Notes: a model not told the origin generated them from the sequence alone. A stretch of 64,000 nt of DNA from Campylorhamphus procurvoides (GCA_013396655.1 WBMV01000141.1:1714281-1778280); one strand, 5' to 3'. Positions 52,712 through 64,000 are shown, numbered from the stretch's first letter. Translations and numbers: made by a program.

Positions 52712-52785
52712 GCCAGAGAGTAAGGGGGCAGATATCGCTGCAGAGATAAATGACTAGAAAATAAAGCTGTTGTAATATGCAAGGA
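52712..52785 (+). mobile_element. Possible leader remnant after the LTR
   Basis: The stretch 'gcagagataaatgac' near 52,740 and 'aagctgttgtaata' near 52,765 match, in order, 'actgagataatggc' and 'aagctgttatagg' in the leader after the 43-kb LTR. The primer-binding site itself is too eroded to read (a GGGGGCA core remains at about 52,724). If correct, this copy is also a 5' LTR with lost body. Confidence 0.4.
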
Positions 52786-54135
52786 GTCACAGAAATTGAT
52801 ACTCCTTGGGCTGGAAAAAGGTGTGCATGAGTCCCAGGGAAGGATTTATGGCTGTAACATCCATTCATTTATCTTTAGATCTATTTAATTTCCTATATGG
52901 ATTTGACAAAAAAGAAAAAAGTCAACAAACCAAAACAATAACAACAACAAAAAAACCCAACCAAATCCCCAAACTAATAAAAATGAATTATGTATGCATC
53001 CTAATTTAGTCAGTAAAATTATGCCTTCAATACATATATACATCCCCAAAATTATGTTTGTAGAGATTGTGGCTATGGCTTTTTTTTCTTTGCACTGTAG
53101 TAGCAAAACATGTTAGGTATTTGAAAAAACCATATGAGAAGTACATACATCATCAGTAGCATAAAACATTTCACTCTGGATTGTGCTAATTACAAAGTAT
53201 TATTACACATTCTGCCTGCTTAACATATCTCCATTTTCAATCTAATCCACTTCAGGGGAAAAAATAGTATATCTCAACATTTCTAATTAAGCATTAAAGA
53301 GAAGAATCAACTAGTTTTTTCAGAGTTTAATGTTATTTCTTTTTAAAGATGAATATATTTAGTAGCACAATAAAGAACAATGGCCTAGCTACTAAAAAAG
53401 GTTAAGTACTTGAATAATATTTCCATCCCTTCATTTTCTGAAAGAAGTATAATAATAATAATTACACTTGATAATAGAATTTAGTGGCTGCCTAACTGTG
53501 TTTTGATTTTTCAGTATTAACAGTTGGTGCTGTAATTGTTATTCCTTCTGATTGCAAGAGACAAAGCTCTTAACCAGTCAGTTCTTATTTAGCATTTCAC
53601 AGACTGCATCCTTTTTGATACTGGTTTCCAAGTAATGAAGTAACTTCTATTTAGATATTTTTCAGGGGATGATTCTTTGGTATTTTTAGTTGGAAGTTAA
53701 ATGTGCACATTGTAGGTACTAAATGAATAATGCTTCCAAGACACACAGCATACAAGAGCAGATCAAGTATAAGATGCACAAAATGGAATATTTGAATCAT
53801 GATTAGATGCTGAATCAATACTTATGTCAAACAAATCTACTAACTTGTTTTATCTATTGGGTTGTGTAGCAACTGTCTTTTGACATTTATCAAAGTATGA
53901 CTGAGAAAGGAAAAATGGCCATTATAAAGGTTTCCAGCTTTCCTCGGAATTTGTCATTTCCATTATGTAAGTTAAAACACATTACTGCTCTTCTTTAATA
54001 ACAAAATAAGATTGCCTTTCAGCCCCACAACAGCGAGGGACAAATTCCCACTGATCTCCTCTGGGGTTAGGATTTCACCAGTAGGATTGAACAGAAAATA
54101 TACACCAATAAGTTTTATTCAGCTTATTCAACATT
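52786..54135. other. Anonymous AT-rich non-coding DNA
   Basis: No gene or named repeat, apart from the A/C-rich run at 52,911-52,980 (ACAACAACAAAAAAACCCAACC-like words). The opposite strand of that run gives a hydrophobic chance open frame at 52,885-53,106. Confidence 0.55.
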
Positions 54136-54870
54136 ACAGAATCATAAAATCACATAATCATCTAGGCTGGAAAAGACCTCGGAGGTCACTGAGTCTGTTA
54201 ATATGTACTGTTTTAAACATCACAAGATTGTGGAAATTTTGGTTAGAAGGGATCTCTGAACATCACTATCCCAATGTTCTGATTGAAAAGGACTATTGCC
54301 AAGAGCAAATTTACTCATTCAGCCTGGCTTGGTCTTAATCTAATCTTAATGGTTTACAAGGATGAAGGTTTCATGTACAGTTTGAGCAAGATACTCCGGT
54401 GCTGCACGGTGAATTTTTTTCCTGATATTCGCTCAATATTCTCAAGGTGCAGCCATTTCTCCTTCATTAGTAACCCTTCCACTAACCAGAGAGGTTGAGC
54501 TTCATATCTTTGCCACTGCCCTTCGGATAGCTGAAGGCCTGTTTTAGACCACAGTTAAGCCTCCCCTTTCTTAGACTAAACAAGCCAAGCTTCCTTAGCC
54601 TCCCCACCTAGGTGATGCCAGCTAGATTGTAAACACCCAAATAACTTCCTTTGGGCAATTTCTGATTTAGGTACGTCTTTCTTGAACAGAACTCAAAACT
54701 GAACACACTCTACTGGTGTAGCCTCACAGGTGCCCAGTAGAGGAAGAAAAAACTTTTTTTGATCTAGTGGCCATTATCTTTTTATAGCAAAGCATGTAGT
54801 TTGCAATTATGTCAGCCAGAACTCAGATATCTATAAGGTAGGAATCCACATATGAGCCCATGTTGTCTTT
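54136..54870 (-). mobile_element. CR1 LINE with 3' end, antisense
   Basis: The left edge AGAATCATAAAATCACATAA is the inverted CR1 3' octamer tail, followed by 'ggctggaaaagacctcggag' near 54,164, the classic antisense CR1 3' UTR. Further right come 'gagaggttgagcttcata' near 54,489, 'aactgaacacactctactgg' near 54,697 and 'gcctcacaggtgcccagtag' near 54,721, all in CR1 order. The copy has many indels in the part 54,200-54,480 and is dead. Plus-strand open frames at 54,012-54,498 run partly through it and are not genes. The right edge is approximate. Confidence 0.9.
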
Positions 54871-57800
54871 TTATTTATTTTTTTTTTTAATTCATGGTAA
54901 AATGAGTTTCTCAAGGTTCTATCCATTATCCCTGCTGTATTGTTATCCCTTTCAATGAGGAATGTCTATTTCTTTGCTTTGATAATGAAGTATATCACCC
55001 TGGGGTGATACCTAATCCTTTGTTAGATAACCTGAGGTTTCTAAATCATCACAGGCTGGCAGAGGACATGTCTGATGTCTCTATATCTTAGAATCAAAGC
55101 TAAAATAGTGATTCTGAAAGAAATGCTATGCAAGAGATTCTGCATCTTCTGGAGATACATATCCTATGCACAAGCTGTATTAGGTCAATATGCAATGATC
55201 TTTTGTGGTAGATAGGGATGCTAAAGTTCCAGCTGTATTTAGGTTAGAGTAAACATGTTTTACATGTATAAATTCCCTGTATTATTCTTATCTTTGTTTC
55301 CATCCTACTGGATTGCAGTAAAATAAATTTGAACTGCAACACACTATTTACACTTCAGTGGTGGGCTGGTTCCGTTTTATTTCCCTTATGGCACTTCAAA
55401 TAGTATAAGACAGAGAGAGCAACAAAGGAAAAGCTTTCTGTTCTCAGGGATAAAAGTCAAAAGGCTCTAGTATTAGTAAACATGAGCAGGGGCAGATACA
55501 GCCTTCATACTTTGTTTTTCTATTATATCTCCATGAATAAGGAGTTATGGCTTTGAAGTACTTAAATTTCTAAAATCATTATGTCTACCAATCTTTTGGT
55601 CCCTTTTTATTTGAAGAGTACGACTAATATTGGTTGAAAATAGTGGTTATGAGGGTCCACTTAGACAGAACGTAGGACGTGAGAATTATTTTTGCTGTTA
55701 TTCCTGTGTATTTTAAGACATGACACTTTCTAAGAGTATGGGAGCACCTAAAGCACTGAGACAGAGTTTCACAGTAACCTACGGATCAAAACTAGGAAAA
55801 CTCTTCTGCTGCAACTATACAAACAGCTCACTGCTGTGTAATGATTTCAGGAAGAATATATTCTAATACTAGAGGGTTATTTAACGGGCATCTTTATTTT
55901 TTGTTGATGGTGAATTCATCCCTTTCAAAGGGCAAGTACAAATTCTATGGACACTTGGGTCCCATTTGAGTGCTCAGAGTAGAACCAAATGGGATGTTAA
56001 TGGTCTTGTTATGGACTCAAGGTAAATTCTATACTGATTAAATAGGCCATAGTGTCTCTGGGAGAGACAATGGTTAACAACAGTAAGGGCAGAAAAAAAG
56101 CTGTTCAAATGATAATGTCTTTATAAAGTGCCCTCTCTGCCACTTCAGAAGTAAAATTAAGTCTGATGAATTTAGGACTTTGATTACAGCTTCCACCATG
56201 AAGAACTTGCAGAAATGCAAACTGCTATCAGGTAAACGGGTGTTTAAGTGCTATCACTTAATTTCACAGAGTACACATATTTACCATCATTCTTTTCACA
56301 CCTCTCTGCTGCTCTGTGTTTGTATATGCTGTTGCTTTCTCTGTCATCTATTAATGGACTTGCTTTCTGTGTTCCCTCCAACAAAGCCTGAGTGTTACAC
56401 TCCTGAGAATTAACACTAAAGCTCTAATTCTTAGCATTCTAATTGTAATTTTGAAATAAATGGAAAAATTTTGTTTTAATAACATATAGAACAAATTAAC
56501 CTTCTAGACAAACAAAACTATCTTCATTTGTTGGTTCTTTTATATTCAAAACATTTTCAGAATTAGAGCAGTTGTGTTACAAAAGAACTGAAAGATATGT
56601 ATCAAAAATGTACAACACAAGGTCAGAGCACATTCATAATTTATCACATAAATTTTCTACAGTTCATTGATCATCTTTTCAAATATCCAGAAGAGAATTA
56701 TCTGTGGATAATCCAAATGCTTCCTTTAAAAAAACAATCTAGTAAATATAATTTTTATTTCTTTAATTATAAATTGATTATCTGTGTTGCAAAGCGGAAT
56801 GGCACAGTGTTCTTGGAAAGTCCTTTTGATACTGAAATCACGAGATTGTTTTCAAGAAAATGGACAAAAACAAATTATAAGGACACATCTCTATGGTATT
56901 TATAAAGCAGAAGACCTGTGTGTGCTCAGTTTTCTCATTTCTTTTTGATATTCTTTGTTTAAAACAATGTGCATCCAATTTTTATTTTCATAATAAGTTA
57001 TCACAGTTTTTCTGCTCAAGAATTGGTATTATTCTGTGATTTTAATTAGTTTACCCACTGGGAAAATTAAATGCTTCAGCGTGTACAGAGAGAAGTAGTG
57101 AATCAAAATGGATTCCCATAGAGATTTCCTGGTAAAAAGTTTACATTTATGTTACGTAAGCTTGGTGGCTAGTTTTTAATTCTTGCAGTATTTAATTTAT
57201 AGTCATATCTATTTAGTGCAGGTTTTCTTGAAACTGATAGCAGAGGCACTCTAATGTTCAGAAAATGGTTGGCAGCATTATCAGTAAGTGTAGTTAGTTC
57301 ATCTTTCCATGTATCTGTACACAGTGTCTGCTTATATTGCTACAGTAGTTATGAAATGTGAACAGACATTGATAAAGCCATCAGTGTAAATATGAACAGC
57401 TTATCCAGCTGGTATGGAAGCAACTATCTTAGAAAACAGTGTCTGTGTTTAGCACCATTTTAGAGTAATCCATCATTCATGGATAACTATTCTTATCTCT
57501 TTTCTACCTGTTTCTATGATCTCTGTTCCATGAAACAATTGAAATTTTCATAGAGCTTTTTCTGTATTACCTCACACCTCAGTTCTCTGCTATCATTTTC
57601 TTGATCCTGTCTGTTGACCAAACCCAGTTTCTGATGCCCATTTACCCTACATTGCTTCCTTCTGTATTCATTCAAATTTGGTACGGGTTTTCCACTTTCA
57701 TACTTATGTTTTGCCACATTATTATATCCTCTATGTTGGTCAGCAGTGGAAGCTCTTATGGTAAGCTTAGTTGTTATTATACCTTCAGTTGCTAACTTCC

Positions 57801-57978
57801 TAAACATCTCCAAGATTGGTAACTCATTCTCATGCTTTTTCTGCCCTTTCAGTTTATAATACCTATCCCACCCTCTGCCATCTTTTCTGTCCTCAAACTA
57901 ACCATGCATAAGAAAAATTTCTATCATCATCTCACTTTTGCACCTTAACATTCTTGTGTTGCCTACATTGAACCTCTC
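54871..57978. other. Anonymous AT-rich non-coding DNA
   Basis: No gene or named repeat recognised. A perfect 8-bp palindrome, TATCACCC-TG-GGGTGATA, lies just beyond the CR1 at 54,993-55,010. Confidence 0.55.
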
Positions 57979-58030
57979 ATGTCTATGTCTATGTCTATGT
58001 CTATGTCTATGTCTATGTCTATGTCTATGT
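57979..58030. repeat. Hexamer microsatellite (ATGTCT)n
   Basis: About 8.7 perfect copies of ATGTCT in a row, followed by one imperfect unit after a one-base interruption (CATGTCTATG). The purity suggests that it is young or actively slipping, so copy number is likely variable. Confidence 0.95.
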
Positions 58031-58042
58031 CATGTCTATGCT

Positions 58043-58067
58043 CTGGAGAACATCGCATGTTCTCCAG
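58043..58067. repeat. Perfect 11-bp hairpin
   Basis: CTGGAGAACAT at 58,043-58,053 and ATGTTCTCCAG at 58,057-58,067 are perfect inverted copies with a 3-base loop (CGC). It lies 12 bases after the hexamer array. Confidence 0.85.
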
Positions 58068-58241
58068 AACATTCTGTATTACGTTCTCATGCACAACCAT
58101 TCTAGTATGCCTAAAGGACCCTCACTTCATTTTTTAATCTGAGGTTTTGTGACATAGCAGAATGATACAAAAGCATGTGGGCAAGGTATCCTCCATTCCT
58201 GGTTACAGGGTGACATTTCTTTCTTGTGTTCCTTGTGGTCA

Positions 58242-58280
58242 GACACATCTGACACCTCAGTAAGTTAGGTCAGATGTGTC
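58242..58280. repeat. Perfect 12-bp inverted repeat
   Basis: GACACATCTGAC at 58,242-58,253 is inverted as GTCAGATGTGTC at 58,269-58,280, with a 15-base spacer. The right arm abuts the CR1 3' end starting at 58,281. Confidence 0.8.
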
Positions 58281-58320
58281 AGAATCACAGGATGGCTGAG
58301 GCTGGCGATGGAGACTCTAC
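58281..58320 (-). mobile_element. Short CR1 3'-end piece, antisense
   Basis: AGAATCACAGGATGGCTGAG and the following GCTGG resemble the inverted CR1 3' UTR end. Only about 40 bases are recognisable. Confidence 0.55.
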
Positions 58321-58389
58321 GTGAAACATTGGTGTCTCTCCTTAATGTCTAATACCCAAGTCCCTGTAATCAATGAAACTGCTTGACAG

Positions 58390-59100
58390 CTCAGCATATG
58401 TGAACATTTCTCCTCCGCAGGAGGCAGTTGTTGTCTGCTGCCACTCATCACATTGTCTTGGTGCTGCTGTGGGACTCAGTCTCAGCTAACTTTGTTTCTT
58501 CACTGGACACAGCTCCCAGCAACTTGCTGTTACCAGGGCACTGAACATATTCAAGAGCTGCAGATCTGCAGGTGGAACCAGAACTGTCTTCCTGGTGCCA
58601 GAAGTCATGAGCTTGCAGGCTTTACTCTCATTTTCCAACCCGATGGTCACAGGCCTTGCCTGTTCCTCCTTTGGTACAGGTGTGAGGTTCAAAGCTTTGT
58701 ACCCTCAGGATCTCAGAAAAGCTAAGGTCACTCTCCTTTTTGCCATCTCTCACATCATGCAGCCTCTTGACCTCCACCTGCCACTCCTTTCCCTGATGAC
58801 ACAGTGGTTTCCCCAGTTTAAACTTCCTGTGTAAACTCTGTGACTCAGCAACAGGCACAAAACACCCACTTGTCTGGAGGTGCAGAGCTGTCTCCTCCCT
58901 CGAAACCTCACTCTGTCATGTCAGGAGTAGCTGCTGTTGCCTGTTGTGTCACCAGCACTGCAGATCCTGTGTGTGCAGGTCTCACTTCCATGTGCCCTTC
59001 TACCTGGCTACTGCCTCCATTTTCGGTGCTCTCAGCTGGACACACGCAGGCAAAAAAAAGGAAGTGTTGTTTTACTCCCCCTAATCATTAGAGACAAAGC
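58390..59100 (-). mobile_element. GC-rich segment, possible CR1 5' or ORF1 remnant
   Basis: This segment is clearly richer in G and C than its surroundings. On the minus strand the frame at 58,628-58,858 reads a charged, helix-like stretch (EVKRLHDVRDGKKES) that reminds me of the coiled-coil-like first product of CR1. It has the same orientation as the CR1 3' piece at 58,281, so both may be one CR1 copy that lost its middle. The match is from memory and weak. Another GC-rich repeat or a host pseudogene is possible. No intact gene can be read. Confidence 0.3.
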
Positions 59101-61610
59101 TATTGGATCAGGAATATCTGTCAAGGTTTAAACTCATATTGTCTGTCTCACTAAACACGCCTCTCAGAAGGGCAAGGGAGGAAGAAAGGAGCTGCAGGCT
59201 TTGACTCAACACTGAAAAGGATGAATGCTCTGAGCATTAACACTATGTGCAAAAGGAGTAAGAATTATTGCTTCCTCCAGGCAAACTTGAGGATGTACTC
59301 TCCTACTCATGCACATGTTTTCATTCCCAAGTTTCCAACAGAAGTGACTCATAACTTGAGAGGAAGTTTCAAGGACACAAACTTCTAGTCCATGTAGATG
59401 TGTCACTGAAATTCTGGGGAAGATACTGAGGCCTGAGAGCTAAGTAGTGCCTGTTTTATTTTAAACTCAGAAGTACTTGTTTGCCCTGAAAATATCCCAC
59501 TGGGTTTTCCAGAAGCATCAAAAACAGCCCAATATAACTAATCCCACAGATAGTACAGTGCCCCACTGATAGAGCTGCTTCACTAGCTAGGAGTGTGACA
59601 ATTTGCAAAGATTTTGACTAATGTGAATAAGACACATCAGCTAACGTCAGTTGGCTCATTGCTTTTCAAAAAGTTCTTTCTCACAGACTAACTAGATAAT
59701 TAAATGAATAAGGGTTAGGTTTTGTTTTAACCCTATAATTCAATGGATATTATTATTAAATAAATAACAGGAATATAAAATGTTACATTTGTGTTGTTTA
59801 GAGTTTTTTTTTTTTAAGAGAAAAAGTAAACAAAAAAGCCTTGCTCATTGACATGTTCGGGAATTCATTGAATTTGTGCTTCATTATGCAAATTCCTATT
59901 TAACAGTAAAACAAAGACAGAAAAGTCAATAGAACTTAGAATTTAAATAATGAAAACTTAGGTAAACGACTATGGTTAACATGTGAACATTAACACTGTC
60001 CCACTGAGTTACAGAATATTTTTTCTCCCACATTTTATAATAAAACTTATAATTTTCTTTGTATATAATTCACTGAAGCTATTAATGAATACTAACAATA
60101 CTCCTCTATTACACAACTTGGAAAGATGGAGAGACTGTGCACTTTTGCCAAAGGTAATAATGTCTATTTAAAATTAATAGGGCCAAGATGAGAAGCCATT
60201 TATTATTTAGCATTTGGTGATGCTCATATGCTAATTTAGACACTATCATAGGGTTTATGTTTGTTCACAAGCAGAAAGCTGTCAGAATATTTTTTGAAGA
60301 ATATCTTTACTTTTATTTTGTCATTATAAAATGTAGGTACAAATGCATCTGGACAGTTGCAGAATTACACTGGTTTGAAAACATCTTAATCAGGAGGCTT
60401 TCTCAGGTTCAAGACATAGAGGAGAGGCAGAATTATACTGGCATGGGAAATTTCCAGATGTTGATAACCTTTAGCTGAGAAAGCAGAGACACTGACTTGG
60501 ATTCCAGTTTTAGTTAGGGAATACAGATTAGGGTTGTAAGGACAGATACAATACCTTTTCCACTATCCTTCTCCCTCAAGAAATAAATTAGAAAGAGCCA
60601 AATCCTCTGCCAGAGAGACAAGAGCCTACATATCGTATGACGATTCTCTTCAGCCACTGGATTATGGCTGTTTTGGGTGCGATCCATTCTCTTTGGACTT
60701 GTCTATTTTTTTCCAAATGAGAGATGAAAAGAAATCATAGTATCATCTCAGTAAATTTATTTAACTCAGGTCAGTAGAGAATATTTCACAACTGTTCTTA
60801 TATCTGCAAAAGGCAATTAAATTAACTTAACTGGAAAGTCTGAATCTAATGTAAGTGAGAACTGGCACACCAATATTTCAGCTTCCTGACTTCTGGGAAA
60901 ATAATTTGTAACAATGATTTTTTTATTAATCGATTAGGACTCACTACTGATGGGCGGCATAGGTTGGTTACCAGGAGGTAGTGCTTTGTTGGAGGCAAAT
61001 GGCAGCCCATGGCTGGAGGTACAGCAACAGTCTGAAGAGGCTCCTGCCCTGCCTTTTAATGCTGAGTTGAGGAAGTCTCTGGTTGAGTGCACTGTGAGGC
61101 ATAGGCTGAAATGGATGAAGAGCAGAAATGAAGCATAAAGTCACTCCCTGCAGAGTTGTGAAAAAAATGCACTAGTTATTGCTGGGAAGACACCTGCTAG
61201 GGAGTCAGTTGTATAGTCCATCAAGAAAGGAGGGATAACGTGAGCCTGGTTGGGGAAGAATAATCTGGGGAGACAGGGATTACAAAACTGCAACACATTT
61301 TAAACAGTGAATGGTGTCAGGATAGTGCCTATAATAAACACCTGGAACATTGTGAAAGGTAAAGGTATTAAAGTGTCCTAGAAGGTGAATAAAGGAATGC
61401 CATTTTTTATGTTCATGAGTATTTGTTGTATGTTTTAATCTCCATTCCTCAAAGTATGCCTGAAGCACTTTTTATCAGAATGCCTGTAACGGGATTTAAA
61501 TGGCTTTATTTCAATTTTCTAATTTCTTGGTGTCTTTCTTGTGACTTTCAGACATTACAGGAGTTAAGCATTTGTTATTTCTTCATGGTCTGTAGTAATA
61601 TTATTTACTT
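59101..61610. other. Anonymous non-coding DNA
   Basis: AT-rich with one GC-richer patch at 60,940-61,140 that carries a 62-codon plus frame without recognisable motifs. No gene called. Confidence 0.5.
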
Positions 61611-61710
61611 ATTGTTTACAAGTCAGCAGTGTTAATACTAAAGGGTTTATTTTTAAAATTATTGTTTACAAGTCAGCACTGTTAATACTAAAGGGTTTAT
61701 TTTTAAAATT
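61611..61710 (+). repeat. Recent 50-bp tandem duplication
   Basis: Positions 61,611-61,660 and 61,661-61,710 are identical except for one base (G at 61,629, C at 61,679). The unit begins ATTGTTTACAAGTCAGCA and ends TTTTTAAAATT. Such near-identity in otherwise drifting sequence indicates a recent event. Confidence 0.97.
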
Positions 61711-64000
61711 TACATTTCAAATCTGCTCCTGGCTGAGCTACCTGATGATGTAAGGCATACACTCTCTCCAAACCCCCTTTAACCACCCTTCAGAAACCCC
61801 ATATAGGTAGAAGAAATGGTTATAATATCCTGGTAGGTATGCTATACTACTGTTGTTTGAAGAAATTAATTAACTTTATTTAATGTTTTAAAGAAGAAAT
61901 GCTTCAGAGAAGACACTTATAGACTGAAATGTTGGAGAAGTGTTGCTTAAGGCAAGAAGAGCTGCAGCAGGTGGGATAGCTGGGGAATTGCTTTAGGGAG
62001 TTTGGAATCAGTCCTAAGATTGTCCCATAAGTGAGTTAGGAAAATTAGGCATTAAAAAAAAAAAAAGAATAAAATAAATCTTTTGTACTTTTTTTTTCCC
62101 CCTCAAAGGCTAGGTTTCCTAATTTTCACCCAGTGAAAGTTGAAATGGAAAAGAAAATTTGGTATTTATTGCTAGGGTAAAGATTGGAAATGAAGACATC
62201 AGTGAAGTTATGTTGGATATAAAAACATTTTTCAAAGGGTAAAGTGTTAGAAAATTGGTGACTAACAGAAAACATTGTGGTTTTCTGAGTGACGGTAACT
62301 CAGGTGTTTGCTAACTCGTAGTAGTCCAGCCTCCATTTAATTCCTGTGTGCTGTTAGTCTGGCATCCAGCACCAAATCAGAGCTCTCCCAGCTCACGCTT
62401 CTTTCAAATGTTTTTCACAAAATGCTTGTCTGTCTTATGATATAAACCTGCTCTATAAGTGATTACAAGCAGAATGGGAAAAAAATTGCTTCTTTTCTGT
62501 TGCTTTTTACTGGCAGTTTTATTAATAGTGAGTTTTATAAAAATGGGGAGGAGTTTGAATCCTCAGCAGCATTTTTGAAAATCAAAGACCTTCTTGACCT
62601 TTTTAGGTAAAAAGTAAATAACACTTTATCTCTCCTTGACTTTACACTTAAAGTTGGTTGAGAGTGAAACAGATTGTAAAGGGAAGATTGATGGGAAAAA
62701 GTTCAGGATCTCCAGTTAGAATATTCCGGTAAACTAACAGAAAATAATTTGAAAACTTTTCCTGTCACTCATGTTATTTGTCTTTTATTCATGTTTCCAG
62801 TTATGTTTTAACTGTTGCTTTGTTCCATTATACTTACACTTTTAAATCTGTCACATATTAAAATAAGCAAAATTATTTTGGATTATCTCACACCAACATC
62901 TGGGAAACTGTTGAAAATTTTTAATAAATTTTCATTAAAAAACTCTAGCACTTCGAATATTAACTTTTTTTTTTTTTTTGGTTATCAAAATATGACTGCC
63001 ATGTTACTAGGGAAGAATAGAACATTGCTGGAATACTGTTTGCAGATCTGGTCATTGATATTGGTAAAAGTGTTTAAACACAGCTGGATTGCTGGAGACA
63101 TATAGAGACTATGTCACAAGAATACATAAAAATTGTAGCTTCTTTAGGTACAAGAAAGCTTGTGGAAAACCAAAATTGCTTCCCATAAATGTTGTTAAAT
63201 GTTGTTAAATAGTTTACACATCCTAAAACTGGGTCTGTGTTGTATTTATGGAGGGATTACGTTATGCACATGTCTATGAAAGGAGGAAAAAGGTCCAAGC
63301 TTCTTGTCTAACTTTGTGTCATTTTTTGTCAATTTAATTCACCTGTGTAGCCACTATGCTACTTTTGCTGTTGTGTTCTGCACCTTACTATTCCTTTCTT
63401 ACAGGAGAGAACTATTCTTATTATAGCGTTCTCATATTTTGCATACTCATTCTCCTACAACTTGGAACTAGCAAGTATTCCTAGGATTTACTTTATATAC
63501 TTAACTTCCTTCAATGAGACTTCCTTTTTACTGTTCCATGGAAGCTGAACAAAGCCTTCTTTGATTCTAATATTGTGCTTTTTCCCCAGTACAAACTGTA
63601 AGTATTTGATTGATTGCTAGCATATAATCAGTGTTCTCTAAATAAATCCTATGAATCAGTTTTCTTAGTAATAAATACCCTGATATCTTCCTGTCTTTAA
63701 ATATGCATGGCATTATTGTTATTGTCTTTCTATTTAGAGATAATCAGCTCCATAGTGCTCCATAGTGAATTTTTTCTAGTTTTGTTCAATGATTTAGGAT
63801 AAAAGGTACAGCTGAATCACTCTTCATGTGAGAAGCAAATCGAACCATACTCAAGGAAGACTGTAATGCTCAGATCTTTTCTAAAGTGTTGATACAGAAC
63901 TTTGGGGGAATCAGAACCATTAGTCTCAGGTTAATATTGTAACGTAAAGTCCATGTTTTCTGTAGTATTGAAGTCCCACTCTATATAAAATTAATCTTCA
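61711..64000. other. Anonymous AT-rich non-coding DNA to the window end
   Basis: No gene recognised. A 96-codon plus frame at 62,815-63,105 crosses a poly-T run and lacks motifs. Its last part overlaps the possible old CR1 piece near 63,020. Confidence 0.5.
63015..63110 (+). mobile_element. Possible very old CR1 fragment, sense
   Basis: The text 'attgctggaatactgtttgc' followed by 'agatctggtcattg' resembles the CR1 stretch that normally encodes the end of the reverse transcriptase region. It is short and diverged, so chance similarity cannot be excluded. Confidence 0.35.

Noticed and set aside
52153..52720. GAGAG on both sides of the 52.2-kb LTR as a target-site duplication
   Set aside because: It requires moving both LTR ends away from the positions set by the related copy, and the right-hand text looks like retroviral leader instead of flank.
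57979..58280. Hexamer array plus inverted repeats as a CRISPR-like array
   Set aside because: There are no spacers between the repeat units, and the sequence is avian. It is a microsatellite next to hairpins.
60950..61138. 62-codon frame in a GC-richer patch as an exon
   Set aside because: No splice-site pair, family motif or neighbouring exon could be recognised.
1..64000. A previously undescribed multi-gene system in this window
   Set aside because: No set of linked genes, operon-like order or conserved coding signal was seen. Everything I can name is retrotransposon remnant or simple repeat.

Overview
The window looks like nuclear DNA of a bird, most likely a songbird. It is AT-rich, its recognisable repeats are CR1 LINE fragments (some ending in the CR1 3' octamer-like ATTCTATG signature), and it carries several long terminal repeats (LTRs) of endogenous retroviruses of a kind I know from passerine genomes. 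A 229-base run of N and one isolated n show that it comes from a draft assembly. I found no convincing protein-coding exon, tRNA, rRNA, CRISPR array or bacterial-type operon. The small open reading frames are what a 64 kb AT-rich sequence gives by chance, or they lie inside repeats. The window is best read as intergenic or deep intronic DNA.

Layout. Positions 1-10,700 are anonymous AT-rich DNA with an old antisense CR1 fragment (about 1,890-2,960). A second antisense CR1 (10,700-11,310) is followed by a solo LTR (12,543-13,135). Positions 13,136-26,050 are a long stretch without recognisable genes. A sense CR1 3' end (26,050-26,431) carries a local fold-back rearrangement. A compact LTR with clear promoter and polyadenylation signals lies at 27,869-28,270. 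After more anonymous sequence, an antisense CR1 fragment (35,500-35,830) is closely followed by a solo LTR (35,856-36,661) with a perfect 5-bp target-site duplication, and a related 1-kb LTR lies at 39,167-40,189. From 43 to 53 kb there are three plus-strand LTRs. Two belong to one family and are followed by primer-binding-site and leader remnants (43,318-44,220 and 52,159-52,785). The third (45,342-45,894) is interrupted by the assembly gap. An antisense CR1 lies at 54,136-54,870. A cluster of hexamer microsatellite, hairpin, inverted repeat and CR1 pieces occupies 57,979-59,100. A recent 50-bp tandem duplication lies at 61,611-61,710.

No genes work together here. The biological content is the history of retrotransposon insertion, mostly solo LTRs left by recombination plus truncated LINEs, and small replication or repair scars. 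I see no sign of a new functional system. Family names rest on remembered similarity and were not checked by a search.
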